From Opisthocomus hoazin (Eukaryota > Chordata > Aves > Opisthocomiformes > Opisthocomidae), in the NCBI RefSeq assembly GCF_030867145.1, contig NC_134416.1, positions 93,721,183 through 93,785,182 of the forward strand: 64,000 nucleotides of DNA, read 5' to 3'. Each line of letters begins with the position of its first letter. Position 1 is the first letter of the stretch. This document shows positions 12,658-28,076 of this stretch, one piece after another. Under the pieces are notes generated by a model. The model worked only from the letters and a program-made list of their open reading frames with translations. It was not told the origin of the DNA and made no database searches. Both the position numbers and the translations under genes were made by a program.

Positions 12658-15600
12658 GACATTTGATCTTACTGCATTAATAACTAGGGTGGAAAGAATG
12701 AAGGTATTCATACCAACGACTCTGCACCCCCCCTAAGTGTCCGAGCTAGAAGCAGAACTCCCTGTATAACCAAAGGAAAAAAGCCAGCGCTACTGAGCTC
12801 CTTACATCTGGGGGTGCTTCAGGAAAGCAAGTATCATTCAGCTAATTAGACTTAACTTAGGAACCTAAACTATATATCCAAAGATGTATGGTAAAAACAC
12901 TTTTTGAACATCTATTTTGACAGATATTTCAGTGTTCCCAAGGTAATCCTTTGCCTATCACCACTTTGATGTAACAGCTGAAACGTATCTTTAAACAAGG
13001 ACAGAAAGTCCCATTTTAACGGTCATTTGCTTGGATTTTTTTTTTTGCTAAAGACATCTCTTAATTTTTCATGCCAGAATGACACTTTAAAAAGACATTA
13101 TGTTCAAGGGATAACTATGAAAACAATTGTGAAATAATGCTAGAGAAAGTGATGCCAAAAATCAGTAGAGGTAACTCTGTAGAGGTTAAAAAAATATATT
13201 TTAGCACGTAGAAAGATACATGAGTAGTTCCATTTAAAACACATCTTAAATCCACCTGATCCCTCAGCCTCTAAATCTTTCATTTTAGGAATCGGTTTAT
13301 TGAGAATATGGTTTAAACATAGATGGCACATGTGTTTTCAATATGGAAAAGTGTCTAAAATAATTGGGTACAACTTCGTAACAAACACCACAGTTTGTTT
13401 CTTAAGTAACACACCCCTTGATGTTAGCAAGAGATTAACTAGTTCCACACTTTCTATACATCACAGTCTATTCTTGATTGAGTTCCTGGTACCTGAAGTA
13501 GGTGTTAATGGGAATGGAATTGTTTTTACAAAAAGCTATACTGAATTAATGTAAAGGAAAAAATACGTCTATGAAAGCTTAAAACAGAAGTTTTACAGGA
13601 GCAAGCTGCTGATCAGCAGGCATTTCTCAGTGTCCTGGATCTCACAAAAACAACAAACCCAATCCTAGTTCACAAGAGCTTAATTTATATATTTTTTTTT
13701 TTTACTGAAGCTTAGAAAAAATGTTTCCAGTTTGTACTAATTTTCCTTCAAGTGTTCATTAAGTATGAAAATGACAGAGCCCTTAAATTACAAATACCTT
13801 CTTGAATCACTATTTGGGCACAGGTCTCTAGAAAAAAAAAAAATAGTCCTTGACAGGTGGTTCTCCAAAGGAATAAGAACCTATAAATCAGTTCATACAA
13901 AAACATTATTTGCTTTAAAACATTTTCTTGAAGAACTGAATTAATCAAGACACAGGAAAGATCTCAACTTGAACCAACTACACGTTACTAATTCATCCTA
14001 GAAGCTGCTTTACTGCTTCAAATCAAAGGCTGTGAAAACCTGCAAAATAAGAGAGAGAGTTACATTAAACTAATTCTTTCACATTTTAAACTGAAACTTA
14101 ACTATGTTACAATCACTGCATCATGATCAGCGATCAGCAGCTACGGGTATACATACTACAGTCATGTTTTTTTTTCTGAACTGAGGAAACATTCACCTAA
14201 GACAACAGATCTTCTTAGCTTGTCCCCTGCTCAGTTACAAACACCTTACTTTTGCCACCCAGCCTCACGTAACAAACTAATTCAGATTGCCGTGACTTCA
14301 ACGTCTGGAAAATTATATATGGCTAGAAACCATTTCCTGTTTCCTTCTGGTATACAGTCTTTGTAAGAACACCTCTTCAATACAAATGAGATTTCCTCAA
14401 AAACTCAGTGAAAAAAATGGTTTTAATAAAAGTTTTGCAGCTAAAGAAAGCAAAAGTCACTCCTCAGTATTTCCTCGGAATCTTCCTATACGAAAAGTCC
14501 CTGTGCCAACACCTGCTAGTATTTTTCATTTGTTTGGTTTTTAGAAGAATCAAGCATCATGCCAAATCTTCCGTTTTCTCGTTAGTGGGTGCTAGGTAGC
14601 ACACCTGGAACTCCACGTACAGATTCAAAACGTGCTTTCAGCTAGTGCCAGGAAGGTGAGTCGAACTAGAAACGTTGCATGCACGCAATGCAAATCATCA
14701 CTGATAACACACTATTACAGGTGTGAGCAAAGACAGTAACCAGCAAGATCTCAGGAAGCAAACCAAGAATATACCCCAACAGTTAAATAAATCCATGTAA
14801 CCACTACAGCAAGAAACAACTACAGCATTCAGCAGCTACATCTGTTCCCCCTCCCCAAACCACAAGTAAAATACACTTAAGGATGAAAGAAAAATTCACA
14901 CATGCACACAGAAAACATGCAGTCTGGTAACATAAATGCCATTTTCGCCCTTCACAGACCCTTTGGAGTTTGTTTTTTTTAATGATATATAGCACAAGCC
15001 GCAGCCGAAGCAAACTTTCTTCTTTTGCTGGAAGAATCCATATCTTTAAGAGACACAAACTTTCCTGCTGTACATACCTGAGAAACATGAAAATCTGCCT
15101 TCCCAAAATTTCTACAATGTTTTTAAACCGTTACAGCAAAGGAAACGGACCGCTTAGTACACTGTACTTCCCGCACAGTGAAACCCACTGGCTAACGCCG
15201 ATCGTTAGGAGAAAAGCTGACGCCACCCTGACTGGCCACAGAGCAGCCGGGCTGCATCCCACCGCGGGCGTCTCCGGACCACACCCGGCCGCTTTCTTTG
15301 GGTGCGATCTCTTCCATGAATGAACCACTGCCCTGCTTACGATCACACGGATTTGGGGCTTCAGAGCGACTGTGCCAATTTTACGGACAGAAAGAAGTTA
15401 CAACAATTTGAAGCTTTCCTAGCTAAGATTCAGAAAACAAAGAGTTCGCATACCTAGCATGAACATACACGGATGGTGATCAATTAAGAAAAATCATACA
15501 AATCCCTCTAATCTCAAAAGACTTTTATACTAATCACTACCTCATTTCCTTTGTGACCATATGCGAACCGACAATGGATCTCATTTTTTCTGAATAATCT

Positions 15601-17294
15601 TCTAGGATATTTACACAAGCCTAATGTATGCAACGCTTCTGCTTTATTAATAATTGGGTGGCAAATGCAGGAAAATTTTACCTCACTTGCTAGGGCCGCC
15701 TCCGAACTTTCGAGTTCTTTCAAACAATGTAAAATAAGTCCCTGAGCCAAGAGATCATTTGTAGTGGGATCGGTTAAGTGACTAAATTGAAAATAAAGTT
15801 CAATGAAATGCCATTTTTAACCTAAATGTTAATTTAAACGGTTCTCAAAAATAGGTCTCAACACTTTGGGCAGAAGCACGGTTACACAGTGCCATCTAGC
15901 AGCGCCGTGCAGTACGGCAGCTACTATCACACCCAGTTGGACACGCCAAGCAGCTTGTGAAGTCCTTACTCATTCAAGTAAATTCAAAGAAATCAGTGAA
16001 GTGACTCACACAGCGGCTATAAGCAAACCTAAAATCGAAACTTTACAGATTGAATCTACACCAACTGCCACAATTCTCTTCCCACTGACCTAAACTCTGG
16101 CCTCACAGGAGAGGCGTTTCAAACACCTTTCTTCGATAGCTTATTACTTCTGTCAAAAAGCTTTCTAAAAACATTCTGCAGAAGGTAAGCATTAGCCCAA
16201 CTATCATTATAACAGAGCCTTGTACAGCTCTTATCACAAGCCTGATATCAAAATTAAATTTTGTTCTAATGCTTCTCTAAAGTTTTTTTTCTCACAAAAT
16301 TTAAATGGCCAAGATTTCTCTGCTTGTCATGACTAAAACTATTCAAACAGCTGAAGTTACATACACCAATAAATTCAAGTTTTCTATCATACTGGGGGGG
16401 GGGGAATGATACTTCCAGGCTCAAAAGATTTGGATAAAGATGAATTTCTTACCAGATTAAGTTGCACAAAATACAGGCAGACATCAATCACTACACAAAA
16501 TACTAAAATGAAGTGATCCAAGTTTACAGCTCTAGTTTCACACACTTTCGCTTAGCGTAAGTAAGCCCTAGCTCTAAATGAAAGACGAGCCATCTCTTGT
16601 GCACCCAGTCCTGGTTAATGCTCTGCCCTCTTACTTTCACAACGTCTTAATACATATGCATAGACAGTTGCAAAGATTTGTTCAACTTTGCAGTAAATCA
16701 AACCAAGGAATCCATCTGGTTTTAGACCAAAATGGCCAAAAAATAAACCAAATGCTGCCAGAGTACTTTTGAAATTACAGGGGAAAAGATAAAGGCAAAC
16801 AACAGAAGCATAATGACAATCTTTGGCTTAGCAATTCAGAATTTGTATTATTAAAAAAACTAGAATGCTGCCATTATGAACAGCAGCAGTGTCCCTAAAT
16901 GAGCCACAGAAGTAAACCCTTAAAAGACAGTGAAGCTCGAATAAATTAGTAGCATTCACCTCCGATACATTAAAAAATGGATGCAGAGAGGCAAGGTGTT
17001 CTGATCATAACAGTATACACGCTAGCACCAAGACTTCAGCTTCCCCATCTTTTTCTAAAAAACATCTCCGATTAATACTTTTCTAGATAAGTGTATTTCA
17101 GTATTTCCTCATTTCACTTTTTAAAAAGTCAATTATGACAAAGTTATTCTCTAATAGACTTTAGCTGACCTTGTATCTAAATTTGAAGGTTTCCTAAACC
17201 GTATTTTGAGAAAGGCACCAAAAATCCACCTACTGCCCATTTATCAATTGTACACACTAGATAAACAGAGTAATGCACCTGCAGACCGATGCAA

Positions 17295-17720
17295 ATAAAC
17301 TGGATAACATCCAGAGGAGAGGAACAAGAAAGGTCAGAGATCTAGAGAACATGACCTATGAGAGCAGCTTTTAGGAATTAGGTCCATTTAGCCAGCACAC
17401 AAGATGCCTACAGGGAGAAGTGACAGCAGCATTCAAGTATGTGAAAGGTTGCTATGAAGAAGAAAAGAATCAGATGTTCTCCATACCCACTAAAGAAAAC
17501 ACAGGCAACTATCGGCTTGAACTGTGCTAGAAGATTAAGCTTACACATTCGGAAACTCTTTTCAACCAGAAAGGCAGTTAATCATCCAAAAGAGGTTATG
17601 AATTCTCCATCACGGGAGGTTTTCAGCAACTGGCTAAAACAGATGTCGGTGAAGAGCACAGCCCTGGGAAGGAAAGCTCAGCCATCCAGGTGCTTCTTGG
17701 CCTATGATCTATGACAGACT
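17295..17720 (+). mobile_element. CR1-like LINE fragment, old and diverged
   Basis: Plus-strand translation in scattered frames recalls the CR1 ORF2 C-terminus: a NIQRRG.RKV-like start, YES..., a FKYVKGCYEE-like middle, FSTRKAVNHPKEVMNSPS and a VFSNWLKQM-like end. Many frameshifts suggest an ancient insertion. Confidence 0.65.
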
Positions 17721-18179
17721 GCAGCAGGCTAAGAGGAGGCTCTGCCAGTCATGAACACGAACTTACAACCTACTCCCTACAGATGGGTCAGGGAAAACAA
17801 TCTTAGTTAAAATTCCTCTCCCAGAACCTTCTCTGCATCAGTTTACAACCCCAGGTATAAACTCCTCTCTCCGTACCTGGTGCCTGGCACTGCCTGCCAG
17901 CAGGTGAGCAGCATCACACTGAGATGCTGTTAAACCACGAGAATTCTCCCCAAAGCAGTAGAGGTGAAGCTTACTGTCCCCTCCATTTAAATGTATTTCT
18001 GCCTCAGTAAAGCAAGGACCCACTGACAGCACCAAAAAGCTACAGCTGTAAATGAACTACTGGCCACCCATTGAAGAAAATACTGGTTTTCTGCTCTGTG
18101 TTTGCATTTGGAAAATCATGAACAGACCCAAACACAATTCAGAAAACACATTAGTCTTCCAACAAGCCTCTTTTTTGTT

Positions 18180-18226
18180 GTTTTTTTTTTGTTTGGTTTT
18201 TTTTTAAAAAAAAAAAAAAAAAAAAG
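18180..18226. repeat. T-run / A-run low-complexity tract
   Basis: Runs of T with single G interruptions are followed by nine T and about twenty A: a perfect T/A palindrome centre just before a minus-strand CR1 copy. Confidence 0.95.
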
Positions 18227-18253
18227 ACACAGGTGTCACAGCAAAATAGCTTC

Positions 18254-18640
18254 ACAGAATGACAGAATACCAGGTTGGGAGAGACCTCAAGGATCAGGAC
18301 TGTCCAACCTTTCCTGGCAAAAACAGAGTCTAAAAAACAGTCTAGACATGATGGCCCAGCACCCTGCCCAGCTGAATCTTAAAAGCGTCCAGTGTTGGGG
18401 AATCCACCACTTCCCTGGGGAGATAATTCCAATGACTGATTGCTCTCATTGTGAAAAATTTTCCTCTTGTGTCCAGTCGGAATCTCCCCAGGAGTAACTT
18501 GTCCCCATCACCCCGCATCTTCTCCATGTGACTTCTTGCAAAAAGGGAGTCTCCACCTTCTTCGTAGCCACCCTTTAAACACCGTAACATCATGACAAGT
18601 TTGTGGAGAAACTCCTCCTTCCTCCCGTAAGTTTCCTGGA
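18254..18640 (-). mobile_element. CR1 LINE 3' fragment
   Basis: Minus-strand translation includes VMMLRCLKGGYEEGGDSLFA, then KFFTMRAISHWNYLPREVVD and SPTLDAFKIQLGRVLGHHV, the end of CR1 ORF2. The tail (plus strand cacagaatgacagaatacc) is of the ATTCTGTG type. Frameshifts make it non-functional. Confidence 0.88.
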
Positions 18641-21600
18641 GCTTGGGGTTCTTTTGTTTTATTTAAAACAAACAAACAAACAAACAACTTTAACAATGAC
18701 ATTTTCTCCTTTAGCAAAAAATTCTATTCATCTTTTTCCTATTCTACTGTAATGTTACAAAGAGTATTTGGAACTGTTGAGAATATATCAAGGTGTCTGT
18801 CTCAGGCAAACCTCTTACTTTTTTATTTTCTAGTTAGTACACTTTTACAGCATGTTCAGTTGATATTTTCTTTTCAACACTATCAATCATAAGACTCAAA
18901 CATCTAGTTAAATAAACATTAGATGCTCAAATTTACCATCATCTGATGGTCTACATCTTTACATTCACAAAGGAAGATTAACATTTACCAATGATAAGTC
19001 AATTTTTCAAAGCATGATAAAGGCAAACAGAAAAATGCCAACCCATAAACAAACAACAGGATTTCAAAAGTCAACTATCACTTAGGGAATCAATGACAAA
19101 TGAGTACACTTTTACCCTTGAAGCCCGGCCAACAAAAACTGAGGGTCCAAAATGCCTAATAAAATCAGCAGCCAAGTGATCTGCCTTCTATTAAACTGCA
19201 AGCCAAAAAACTCACTTCTCTATACACCAGTGTCTTGTACCAATCAACAGCAATTCAGTTTTGGCACGATTAGCTCAAAGCCTATTTATGTCATCCAAAA
19301 CAAAGTTTCTGCTCACTTTCTTTCCGTAAGCAAATTCCAAAGCCAGGGATCTGACACACAAGAGAAACACTAATGTCTTCTGCTTGAACAGATGAAGCCT
19401 GTTCCTCAGCCCCAACACTTCATGTGTTAACTCCAACTGGTAGCACACAAATGCTACAGGATTCATGGACGCGCCTTTCTGCAGACACAACGTACCCTGG
19501 CTAAGCACGACTACTGCAAAGGCTGCACCAACTAAGTCAACTTAAGGTCCCCATGGGTGCTAGGATGTTTGGTCACAGCACCCATTCCACTTTGTGCAAG
19601 CATTCAAAATGAGCACAAAAAATCACAAACTGGCTACGATGAGGTTGATACTTCCCAAGAACTGCAGAAATGGGTCATAACAATATCAAACATTCTCAAA
19701 CACAGCTTTATGACGCCATAAAGCAGTTTCTCCGCATCTCTGAGACGCAGAGCAGCTTATCGCTTCTCTTTAGGGTGAAACGTATCGCTGTCTGCAGTAT
19801 TGCAAAGACCAAAAAAATTACTCAGTTTCTGTGAAAGATGAAGAGCCTGGGCATAACTTGCTTAATTTCAAAACAGGCTCTTGAGCAAGGCCACAGGGAA
19901 GAACAGAAGGACTGAAGATTCAATGGTTATTCCATATCCGCTACAAGGAGGATACAAATAGCATGGGAGTCTGCTCCAACGTTGCTTCAGAAGAGCTCCT
20001 TCCCTGCAAACTCTGACACTTCCCAGGGCACGGCTCTACTGCTCCCAACATGCACCAGGGAAAGACTGCCCTCTGACAGCTTACTCATCTCCACTATTTT
20101 AAACACCACTCACAATAAAAGATTGTACAAAACTGAATTAAAAAAATGTAGCTGAAAAAATTGAAGAATTTATACAGTCCAGAAGTTCCTGAAGATACGA
20201 TCAAAAAAAGTCATATGGATAGCAAATAAAAATAAAATGCATTTGCATAAACTCGAAGTTAACCATACAAAATTCAAAAGCCAAGTATGTAGCTACGCCC
20301 CACCCACACTCAGCCTAGGATGTTAATTCCCAGCAAGCGATGCTTTCCCTCAGAAAAAAAAACAACACAAGCATTAAATCAGATCCTACATGTTATTTAG
20401 CATTTGCTTGAACAGATTAAAAACCGAGTGCTGGAAACTGAGGATAGCACTGCACTGATGACAATAGTCACCACCTACCTGAAACGCTAGCCTTAATAAG
20501 TTGTAACACAACAAATCACTGATGTCCAACCTGAACGTCATCCGCCTTTACACTATTAGCTGAAGTCATGGTTTTACTTATGCTGTAGTCACATATTTCA
20601 ACGGATAGCATAAAAGTTTCAGTGTCTTGGTGTAATACACACTAAGACAGTGTACATAAGATTATTAAAATAAATAAAATGTACATCATCCCTTAATGAA
20701 AATAAGCAGGGGGTCAAACACTGTTTCAGATAGAAGTCCTTACAAAAATAAAATTAAACTAAGCTCCCCAAACCAAGTAAACGTGGAGCTGAAAGGGGCG
20801 TCCAAACAAATCCGTTCCTCAGAAAGGTGATTTTAGCACTTAAGACACTTTATGAATCCCAGACCCGTAACATGAGCTCCTTGGGAGGGGCACTAAGGGG
20901 TCCAACCCAGCACCCCACTCAGGCTAAGCAGCGGTAACTCCGAGACCAAACGGAACACAGGACCTTCCCAGCACCCGGCCGCAAAGCTGCCAGCTCACGG
21001 GACGCGACACCAGCACAACGCCAAATCATTTGAATTAAAGCCGGTTTAATGACACGCATACGCCCGCACTTTGGATCTGAGTACCAGCTCAGTACCCCCA
21101 GCAGCCCCCGCCCCGCCAGCACTGGCCCGTGCCAGCCGCCTCCGCCCGACACGTCCCCGCGCCCCGCACCTGGTGCCGCACAGCTACAGCACCGCGCGGC
21201 CAACGTTTTGGGGGAAAGGACATCTGCACTTGCGCATGCCAACCAGCCCGGGGGAGACACCACGCTGTATCATTAAAAAAAGGGATAAGTGAAATGCACT
21301 GAGGGCCTAAGACAGCAGAGACAGAAGGAAGTACTTTATTTAGTTTATTTACTCCTACCAATGAGTAAAACCAATTTGTGTGTCCCATCTGCTCAGTGAA
21401 TTTGTAGCATCTCCAGCCAGCCCTCACAGCAGTCCTGCCTCTCCCCGCACCCCCAGGCCTGAGAGCAGGACACGGAGACAGGTCAATGCCCCGTCTTTGG
21501 AGACACAGCACAGCTCAAGATCAGTTGTTGCCACCTTCAAAACTCTTACCAGCAACCAGCCGGAAACTCACTCACTCCAGCTCGCCTCAGCAGAGTAACG

Positions 21601-24600
21601 CAAAGCAACAGCTGCTCGCACAGGCACCCACACTGCAACTGTCAAAAAAGCATTCCCAGAAATGTATTAGAAGCATCTTAATGCCAAGCCACACAGCAAA
21701 GGCTGGCCATTGCAAGTTTAGACAACTTCATCCCAATCAGGAGTTTCTCAAAGCCGAGGAACTCGCAGCTAAGCTCCATCTTTCCTATCCAACAAAAGCA
21801 AAGCCAAACTATAGCGAGAGCCTGCAGCAAACCGTAACCCTCCTCCAGCACTCCCAGCCACCGAGGGTAACCAGCAAGACTTTTTCAGGTGCTCCTACAA
21901 ATGGTCTGATCAAAATACAATCCTGCTCCTACCTCCAACAACACATGGTCAAAAATCTCTTCAGGGTATAAAATTCTGGTCTGTTCTCCCACTAGCTTTT
22001 GAAAGTCTTCTATAAATTATTACTTGTACCACAAAGAACCATGTGAAACTAATGTCTTGCCAGAGTGCTCTGCATAGCTCTACATCACCTGCATTGAACC
22101 TAATTCATCACTGCTATTTATGCTTCATTTACTGATTGCTTAACTGTCTACTACAGGGACACATTCCAGATACAAGAACCCACGCTACCAGAAGCTGAAA
22201 TCTACCTTTCATGGTTCAATCCTTCTCACACTCATCCTTCCAGATTACATGAAGCCCAGCATCACCAGAACGAAACCCGACTGCGCAACCTCTAGAGCAT
22301 GCAGCCAACTGCTTTGCAACTAGAATTAACCCTGAACACGTCTGCATGCGTAATTTACCTATGTAAGCTCTCTGCAAGTGTCTCTGAAGATACCGTGCAC
22401 GTAGGACTTGTTCAGGCTCTCAGGCCTGCTCCCAGCCTTCAGTTGCCAGCCCTGTGACTGGGAAAGAAAGACACTAAAAGAAAAACAGAAATCAATCCAA
22501 TTTAGATGGACTGTAAAGTAGGTGATTTTAAGTGCGATAAACAGTACACACTTGCCAGATCAAACTCTAATAGCAGTGATATAGGAAGCCATAATGAGGG
22601 GAAAACACACACTAGTTCTTTCTAGTTCCCCCATAAACAGGGCAAACATTTCCCAGCTGGACAATTAGAGTAGTTCTACCTTGTAATGGAGACAACATCC
22701 TCAAAGCTAGATCACCCACTTAGCAGAAAGCTGCCTAACGGGAGTAAGAAGCTGATGCTGAGGAAGCCGAGTTACAAAAGACTCACCACAGAGAGGTCAC
22801 ACACCTTGCACTGTGCTACAAGCCAGAGGTGGTAAGGAACAGCACTGTGGTCACACACATGTTAGGAAGTTTTACAGGGAACACAGGAGCAGTAATACAG
22901 CGATGCACAGCTGCAAAAGCCACAGTGATACATTAGCTTACAGAGACCTGGGGAACATCCACTGCTGCAGACGAGTCAGGGCACCATGCTGTATTAACGT
23001 TACACTGCAAGAAAGTACGCCAGCAATATCCAGACCCATCATCCCACTCACTGCCTTGTAGGACACTTCAGGCTGCACTGGGAATACCTCTATTCCTCCC
23101 AAAGAACTGTGAAATCTTGGTCATCTACACTCCCACAATTCCCTCTGTTCCATCCCATGAATATCACCTTTCATTTTCCCCTCTATGTCCCATTTCACCC
23201 TCTCTCCTCATGCTCTTAACCATCTCATCACAAAAATTTAAGACTCTAAACATGTGACAACAGCTCTTATATCTCCTTGGAAGATGGCACTTGATATGCC
23301 CACCCGCAACAATCATTTCAGCAGCAGTGAGAGGAGAACAAACATAACAAAGCCCACCACGCTCACATCCCAAGCTTTCACACACTAACTGTGCATGACA
23401 GAGCACGATTTTTGGGACAGAGCACCAAGAATCATCACACAAAGCAGCTTAGACCTTCTGAAAGCAGGAGACCATATCGCTGCAACTGTTCAGACAATTA
23501 TCTCACTTTAACAACAGGTACAGAACTAAGTCATTTTACTGCCTCTCTCAGTATCAACTGCCAAAAGCTTTTATGTCCAGATTAACAGTCAGTCTGAATC
23601 TGAAGAAACAACCTGTGAGAGGAGTAGTTATGCAGGTGTGTAAGGTTATCCAGCAAGGCAAAAATCATACAAGATTGTGACTGCAAATTATAGACAATAG
23701 AGAAATTCTTCAGCAAGGGTACAAAACACCGCAGGATTTACACTTCGGTTCATTTTTCTCCATTGCTCAGCTGCTTCACAAAGAATGACACTTCCACGAC
23801 TGCAGTCTTGTCAGAGAAAACAAACAGCTCTCCTCACCAGAAAACTAGTCTGGGTTATTTTGTGTATTTAAATCTTCCTCTCGCCTGTCGTCTCCCCCCC
23901 TCTCCCCCATCCAAAAAAAAAGGTTGTATTTTTTTTTCTAAGTAGGCACAGCAGTCAAAACCATTTGAAAAGCACAAATCTAAAAGCAAAGACTAAACTT
24001 GAACTCTGATTGATAAGGCTAAGTATCAAGCACTTCACGAGCAGCTAATAAAGATATGTCCCTTAGCTTAAAAAAGAACACTAGAAACATCTCATAATGT
24101 TCATAGCACCTCAAAAATTACATAGTAATCACTATCATTTATTTTACATGGTACTTATGAAGCAACGGAGAAGCACTATCAGCAGGGTGGAGCGAGAAAA
24201 ATGGAAAGACCATCTGCTGATTCTGAGCAGCTAACAGCATACACCAGAAACCAGTAGAAACTTTAGTCAAAATACTTCACCAACCACTACACAGGCTGCA
24301 GAGAGTTAATTTTATGTTAACAAACGTACAGAATACAGTAAGCTGTTCAAGAAATCTCTAATTTAGGACAACAAAATAAACCAAAATCTAAAATTATTAA
24401 AATTTTATTGTGCAGTAGAAAAGTACTTTTAAAACAACACTTAAAGCACCAGATTCTGAACTGTGATTCAGGAACCAAGAGTCAATACCTATATAATCAT
24501 AGTAATTTTCTTCATTTTCCACTTTGATGAATAAAATGGACGCTGCGGGACACTCTGCTGTATCTGTATGGGATGGCCAAAGTCTAAGGCAGCACGGTTT

Positions 24601-27439
24601 AGGCAACACAATGAACACCAGGCAATGCCTTTGAATGCTGAAGTCTGTACTAGCGTGTAGCACTTCATCTGCTTATTCAACAGCAGAGTAAGGCATGTTT
24701 CCTTTTACACCTGTCTTCTTTTCAACATGAGGTCTTAGGTAGATCACAGCATTTGGTCTTCCTTGTCTTTCTCCTTCTTCTACTCAAATTTACCATTCTA
24801 GGAGATGGACAGTCTTAAGGATACCTCAGCTATATCCACTGGTAAACAGAACCGAGAAGCATTTAGAAAATTAACAAGTAGGAGAAGCAATGAAAAACAG
24901 AGAATTTCTTTAACAGTAGTTCAAAATATTATTTGAAATTTACTTTAGAGAAATACCTAAGTTCTCTGCACAGTGAACTTCAGAGTTGAAAGACATAATA
25001 TGGACTATAAGATTAAGCTTCAATAGAAATTGGCAAGTCTCACCAGCAAATATAATCACAGTAATGGAATGAGCTCTTTAAGAGCTACAGGAAGGAACCC
25101 ATAAAAAAATATAGCATCCTTCCACCCAACAAACTTGCAGACAAATTGTGTGAGATAGTAAAAAGGACGCCTGAACAAACACTAAAATAAAACTGCACAA
25201 GTAAAGCTGAGGGTATATAATATAACCTAGTTCCTATGTGCTAAAACAAAGCCTAGCCCGTTAAATTAGCAACAAAACAATTCCACCCTTTTTGCTTCTG
25301 GCATCCCATACTACAGGATGAAAAATGTTTCATGCTAGCATTTATTTCTAAAAAAAAGTAAAAAAAAGTAGTGCAGATAAGCTGTTACTGGTTTAGTTTT
25401 GCTCAATGTTTATTAATACCAGTATTTGCTGCTTCTTCATGAAGGAAAAAGTTACTGTTCATTCTTCTTGTATTTGTATGTCATTAGTAACATCTTTTCC
25501 CGCCCCCAGCATGTTTTACAATGACTGAGGAGGGAATGCTTTGGACCTGAACAGTCTCAAGCCAAAAGCCATTATCACAAAACAAGCAGCATACCTAACT
25601 GCTTGATCCATCAAAATGTATTCAAGAAGGCTAGGCCAAAACCCACTCGATTCCACAGAACCAGAAACCCATAGACACCAACAAATGCTAACACAACTGT
25701 CCACTTCAGAAGTCAGTTCCTTCTATGTCTGACTACGCATGCTCGGTTCCATTTTTCAGAGACAAAATACTGTTCAGTGGCACACATACTGAATTCCCTT
25801 CCCAAACAAACCCCTGCTTCACAGTATTTGACAGCTCCCAGCTCGCCCACTTCCTCTTGTTCACAGTCAGCATTAATTGGCTGTACCATGAGAGTTTCTT
25901 CCTCCAGGGTGTATCTCAAAGGGAGCACTCTAGTAGGCCCGCAGGCATATCTACACTATACAGCAAGCCATGCTGCCAAGAAGCCAAAACCAGTTTTAAA
26001 ACCAGTAAAGCTACCATCAGCTGTACTGTTTTCAGAACATGAACAAGTACCACGGTACAGCCCTACACTGACAGCAGCTGGTCCACACATTTCTGTCTGG
26101 CTCAGACTAACAAAGGAGCTTTGTGTTCCCACAGGATGGTATGCGAGATTTGTTCAGAATACCGCCTACCTTCACACTGTGAAAGCAGATGCAAAAATAG
26201 CTTCAGCTCTTCTGCTGGTTTCCCTTTGCCTTTCTTTAAGTTGACGCAGTTCCTGACTTTCAATCTGCTTTGCTGTTATGGGAGTATCTGTATATTGCCA
26301 GTTCACACTGCACTCTCTCCAGACAGAGGTAGTCTTTGCTGTGAAAAACTGCAGCACAGTTTTCACCTTTGGATATAGCCACTCCTGAAAGCAACAAAGG
26401 CTGCTTGTACAAAAAGAACATTTTCAAAAGAAATGAAAGGCAAGGGAAAATAAAAAAAAGGTAAAAAATACTTCTGCATCACCTGAACAGAGTTCAAATA
26501 AAGAACAGGGTAGAATCCATGCAATAAACAGGGTTAATGAATAGTATTGGAATAAGATTTTTGCAACCAGACATGAAAAATTATCTCTATAATTAGAAGA
26601 CATCATTATATCAATGTTCAGTTTCGGCTAAGTCAACTTCTAAGGCAGGTTGCATTGTTAGAGCTTCTAGTTAGCAAAAAACGTCTGACACTATTCTTCT
26701 TCCTTCGTTTTTTTTTTTTTTCAACCTTGCAATTGGAGAGAAGATACTAGAAACAGTGCTTGACCATTTCGCTAATAATGGAGCAAGAACTGCAAGTAAA
26801 GGTCACATTTTATTTCCTAGAACCAGAACTTTATTCCAGCGTCTCTTCAATAAATGTTGTTGACTCCAAACCTTAGGAACATGTAGAAAACAGGCTAATC
26901 AAAACATTTTTACTTAAGTAATAGCTGTCACAGATGCTGTGACAACAGATAATCTTTCACCTTAGTGAATATTTGGATATTTTCCTCAAGTTTATAACAG
27001 TTTTACATATAAACTAACAAATTCTAGCAACAAAGAGAGGCATCGATTTAGAAATCAGAACTAGTAAAACACTTTTTGTTATTTTTTGCATAGCGTAAAC
27101 AATACTAATTTCAAGAAATGTTTGAAGCTTGGATTATGTTAATCATTACTTAGTAATATGGAGTAACTACTTCACTGTATAGGACAAAGAGATTAAATCC
27201 CTTCTTGACATTCTATCTGAAGTTCCCAGATGACTTCTAAGGAAAATTAACACGCTTTCTTAAAAAGTGACTAACAAGAGACACTCAAGAAGTGTTGAGA
27301 AACTTTCAATACTGGCATTTCCTCTGCAGAAAGATGGACAGCATGAGCAATACATTATGCACTGGATGCTAAAAATCTTAACTGCCGCTTTATGAAGAGC
27401 AAGACTGTTGTAGTTTGTCTCACCGCAAACCTTTGACAA

Positions 27440-28076
27440 GCAAGTGACTCCATTTTCTCTGTATCCTCCTACTGGATATTGCTGTCTGCAACTAGAACCT
27501 TCCATGTGCCTTCTCTTCTTAAGGCTGAGGAAACCCAGTCTCTCCTCACACACCGTGCGCTCCCTAACCATCTTGGTGGCCCTCCACTGGACTCACTCCT
27601 CTGCATCAATCTCTCCCTGGGGAGCCCAAAACTGGATCACTGGATACAGCACTCCAAACGCTGCCTCACAAGTACCATGGAGCTGAAGAATCACTTTCCC
27701 AGACCTGCTGCCTACACTCTTGCTAACACAGCCCAGGATGCAGTTTGCCTTTTTACTGCAAGAGCACATCGCCGACTCACGTTCAGCTTCTTGCCTACCT
27801 CAAACCCACAATCTTTCTCTGCAAAGTTGCTTCCTAGTCAGTCTGCCCAGCCCCACTTTACACCAGCCCTAGGATTTTGCATTTGCCTTTGCTAAACATC
27901 ATATGGTTTCCGTTAGCCCTTTTTCTAGTCTATTAAGGCCCCTCTGAACCACAGCACTGGTTTCCAGCGTACCAACCACTTCCCCCAGCTTGGCATAGTC
28001 TAGAAACTTGCAGAACGTACATTACACCTTGTCTTCCAAGTCCATTAAAGACATTAAATAGATTGGCCCCAGTATG
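27440..28076 (-). mobile_element. CR1 LINE internal fragment, old subfamily
   Basis: The minus strand shows CR1 reverse-transcriptase C-terminal coding remnants. On the plus strand they appear as the 'catcttggtggccctccactgg' block (27570-27592) and the 'cacagcccaggatgcagtttgcc' block. The CR1 3'UTR-like remainder runs to about 28076. It differs from the ATTCTGTG copies, suggesting a different, older lineage. Confidence 0.8.

Noticed and set aside
20880..20935. Possible very old CR1 tail (ggggtccaacccagcacccc)
   Set aside because: Similarity is limited to a short GTCCAACC-containing stretch, with no flanking CR1 blocks.
25516..25704. Hydrophobic minus-strand frames that resemble a membrane segment
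   Set aside because: No family match and no consistent exon borders; probably intron chance.
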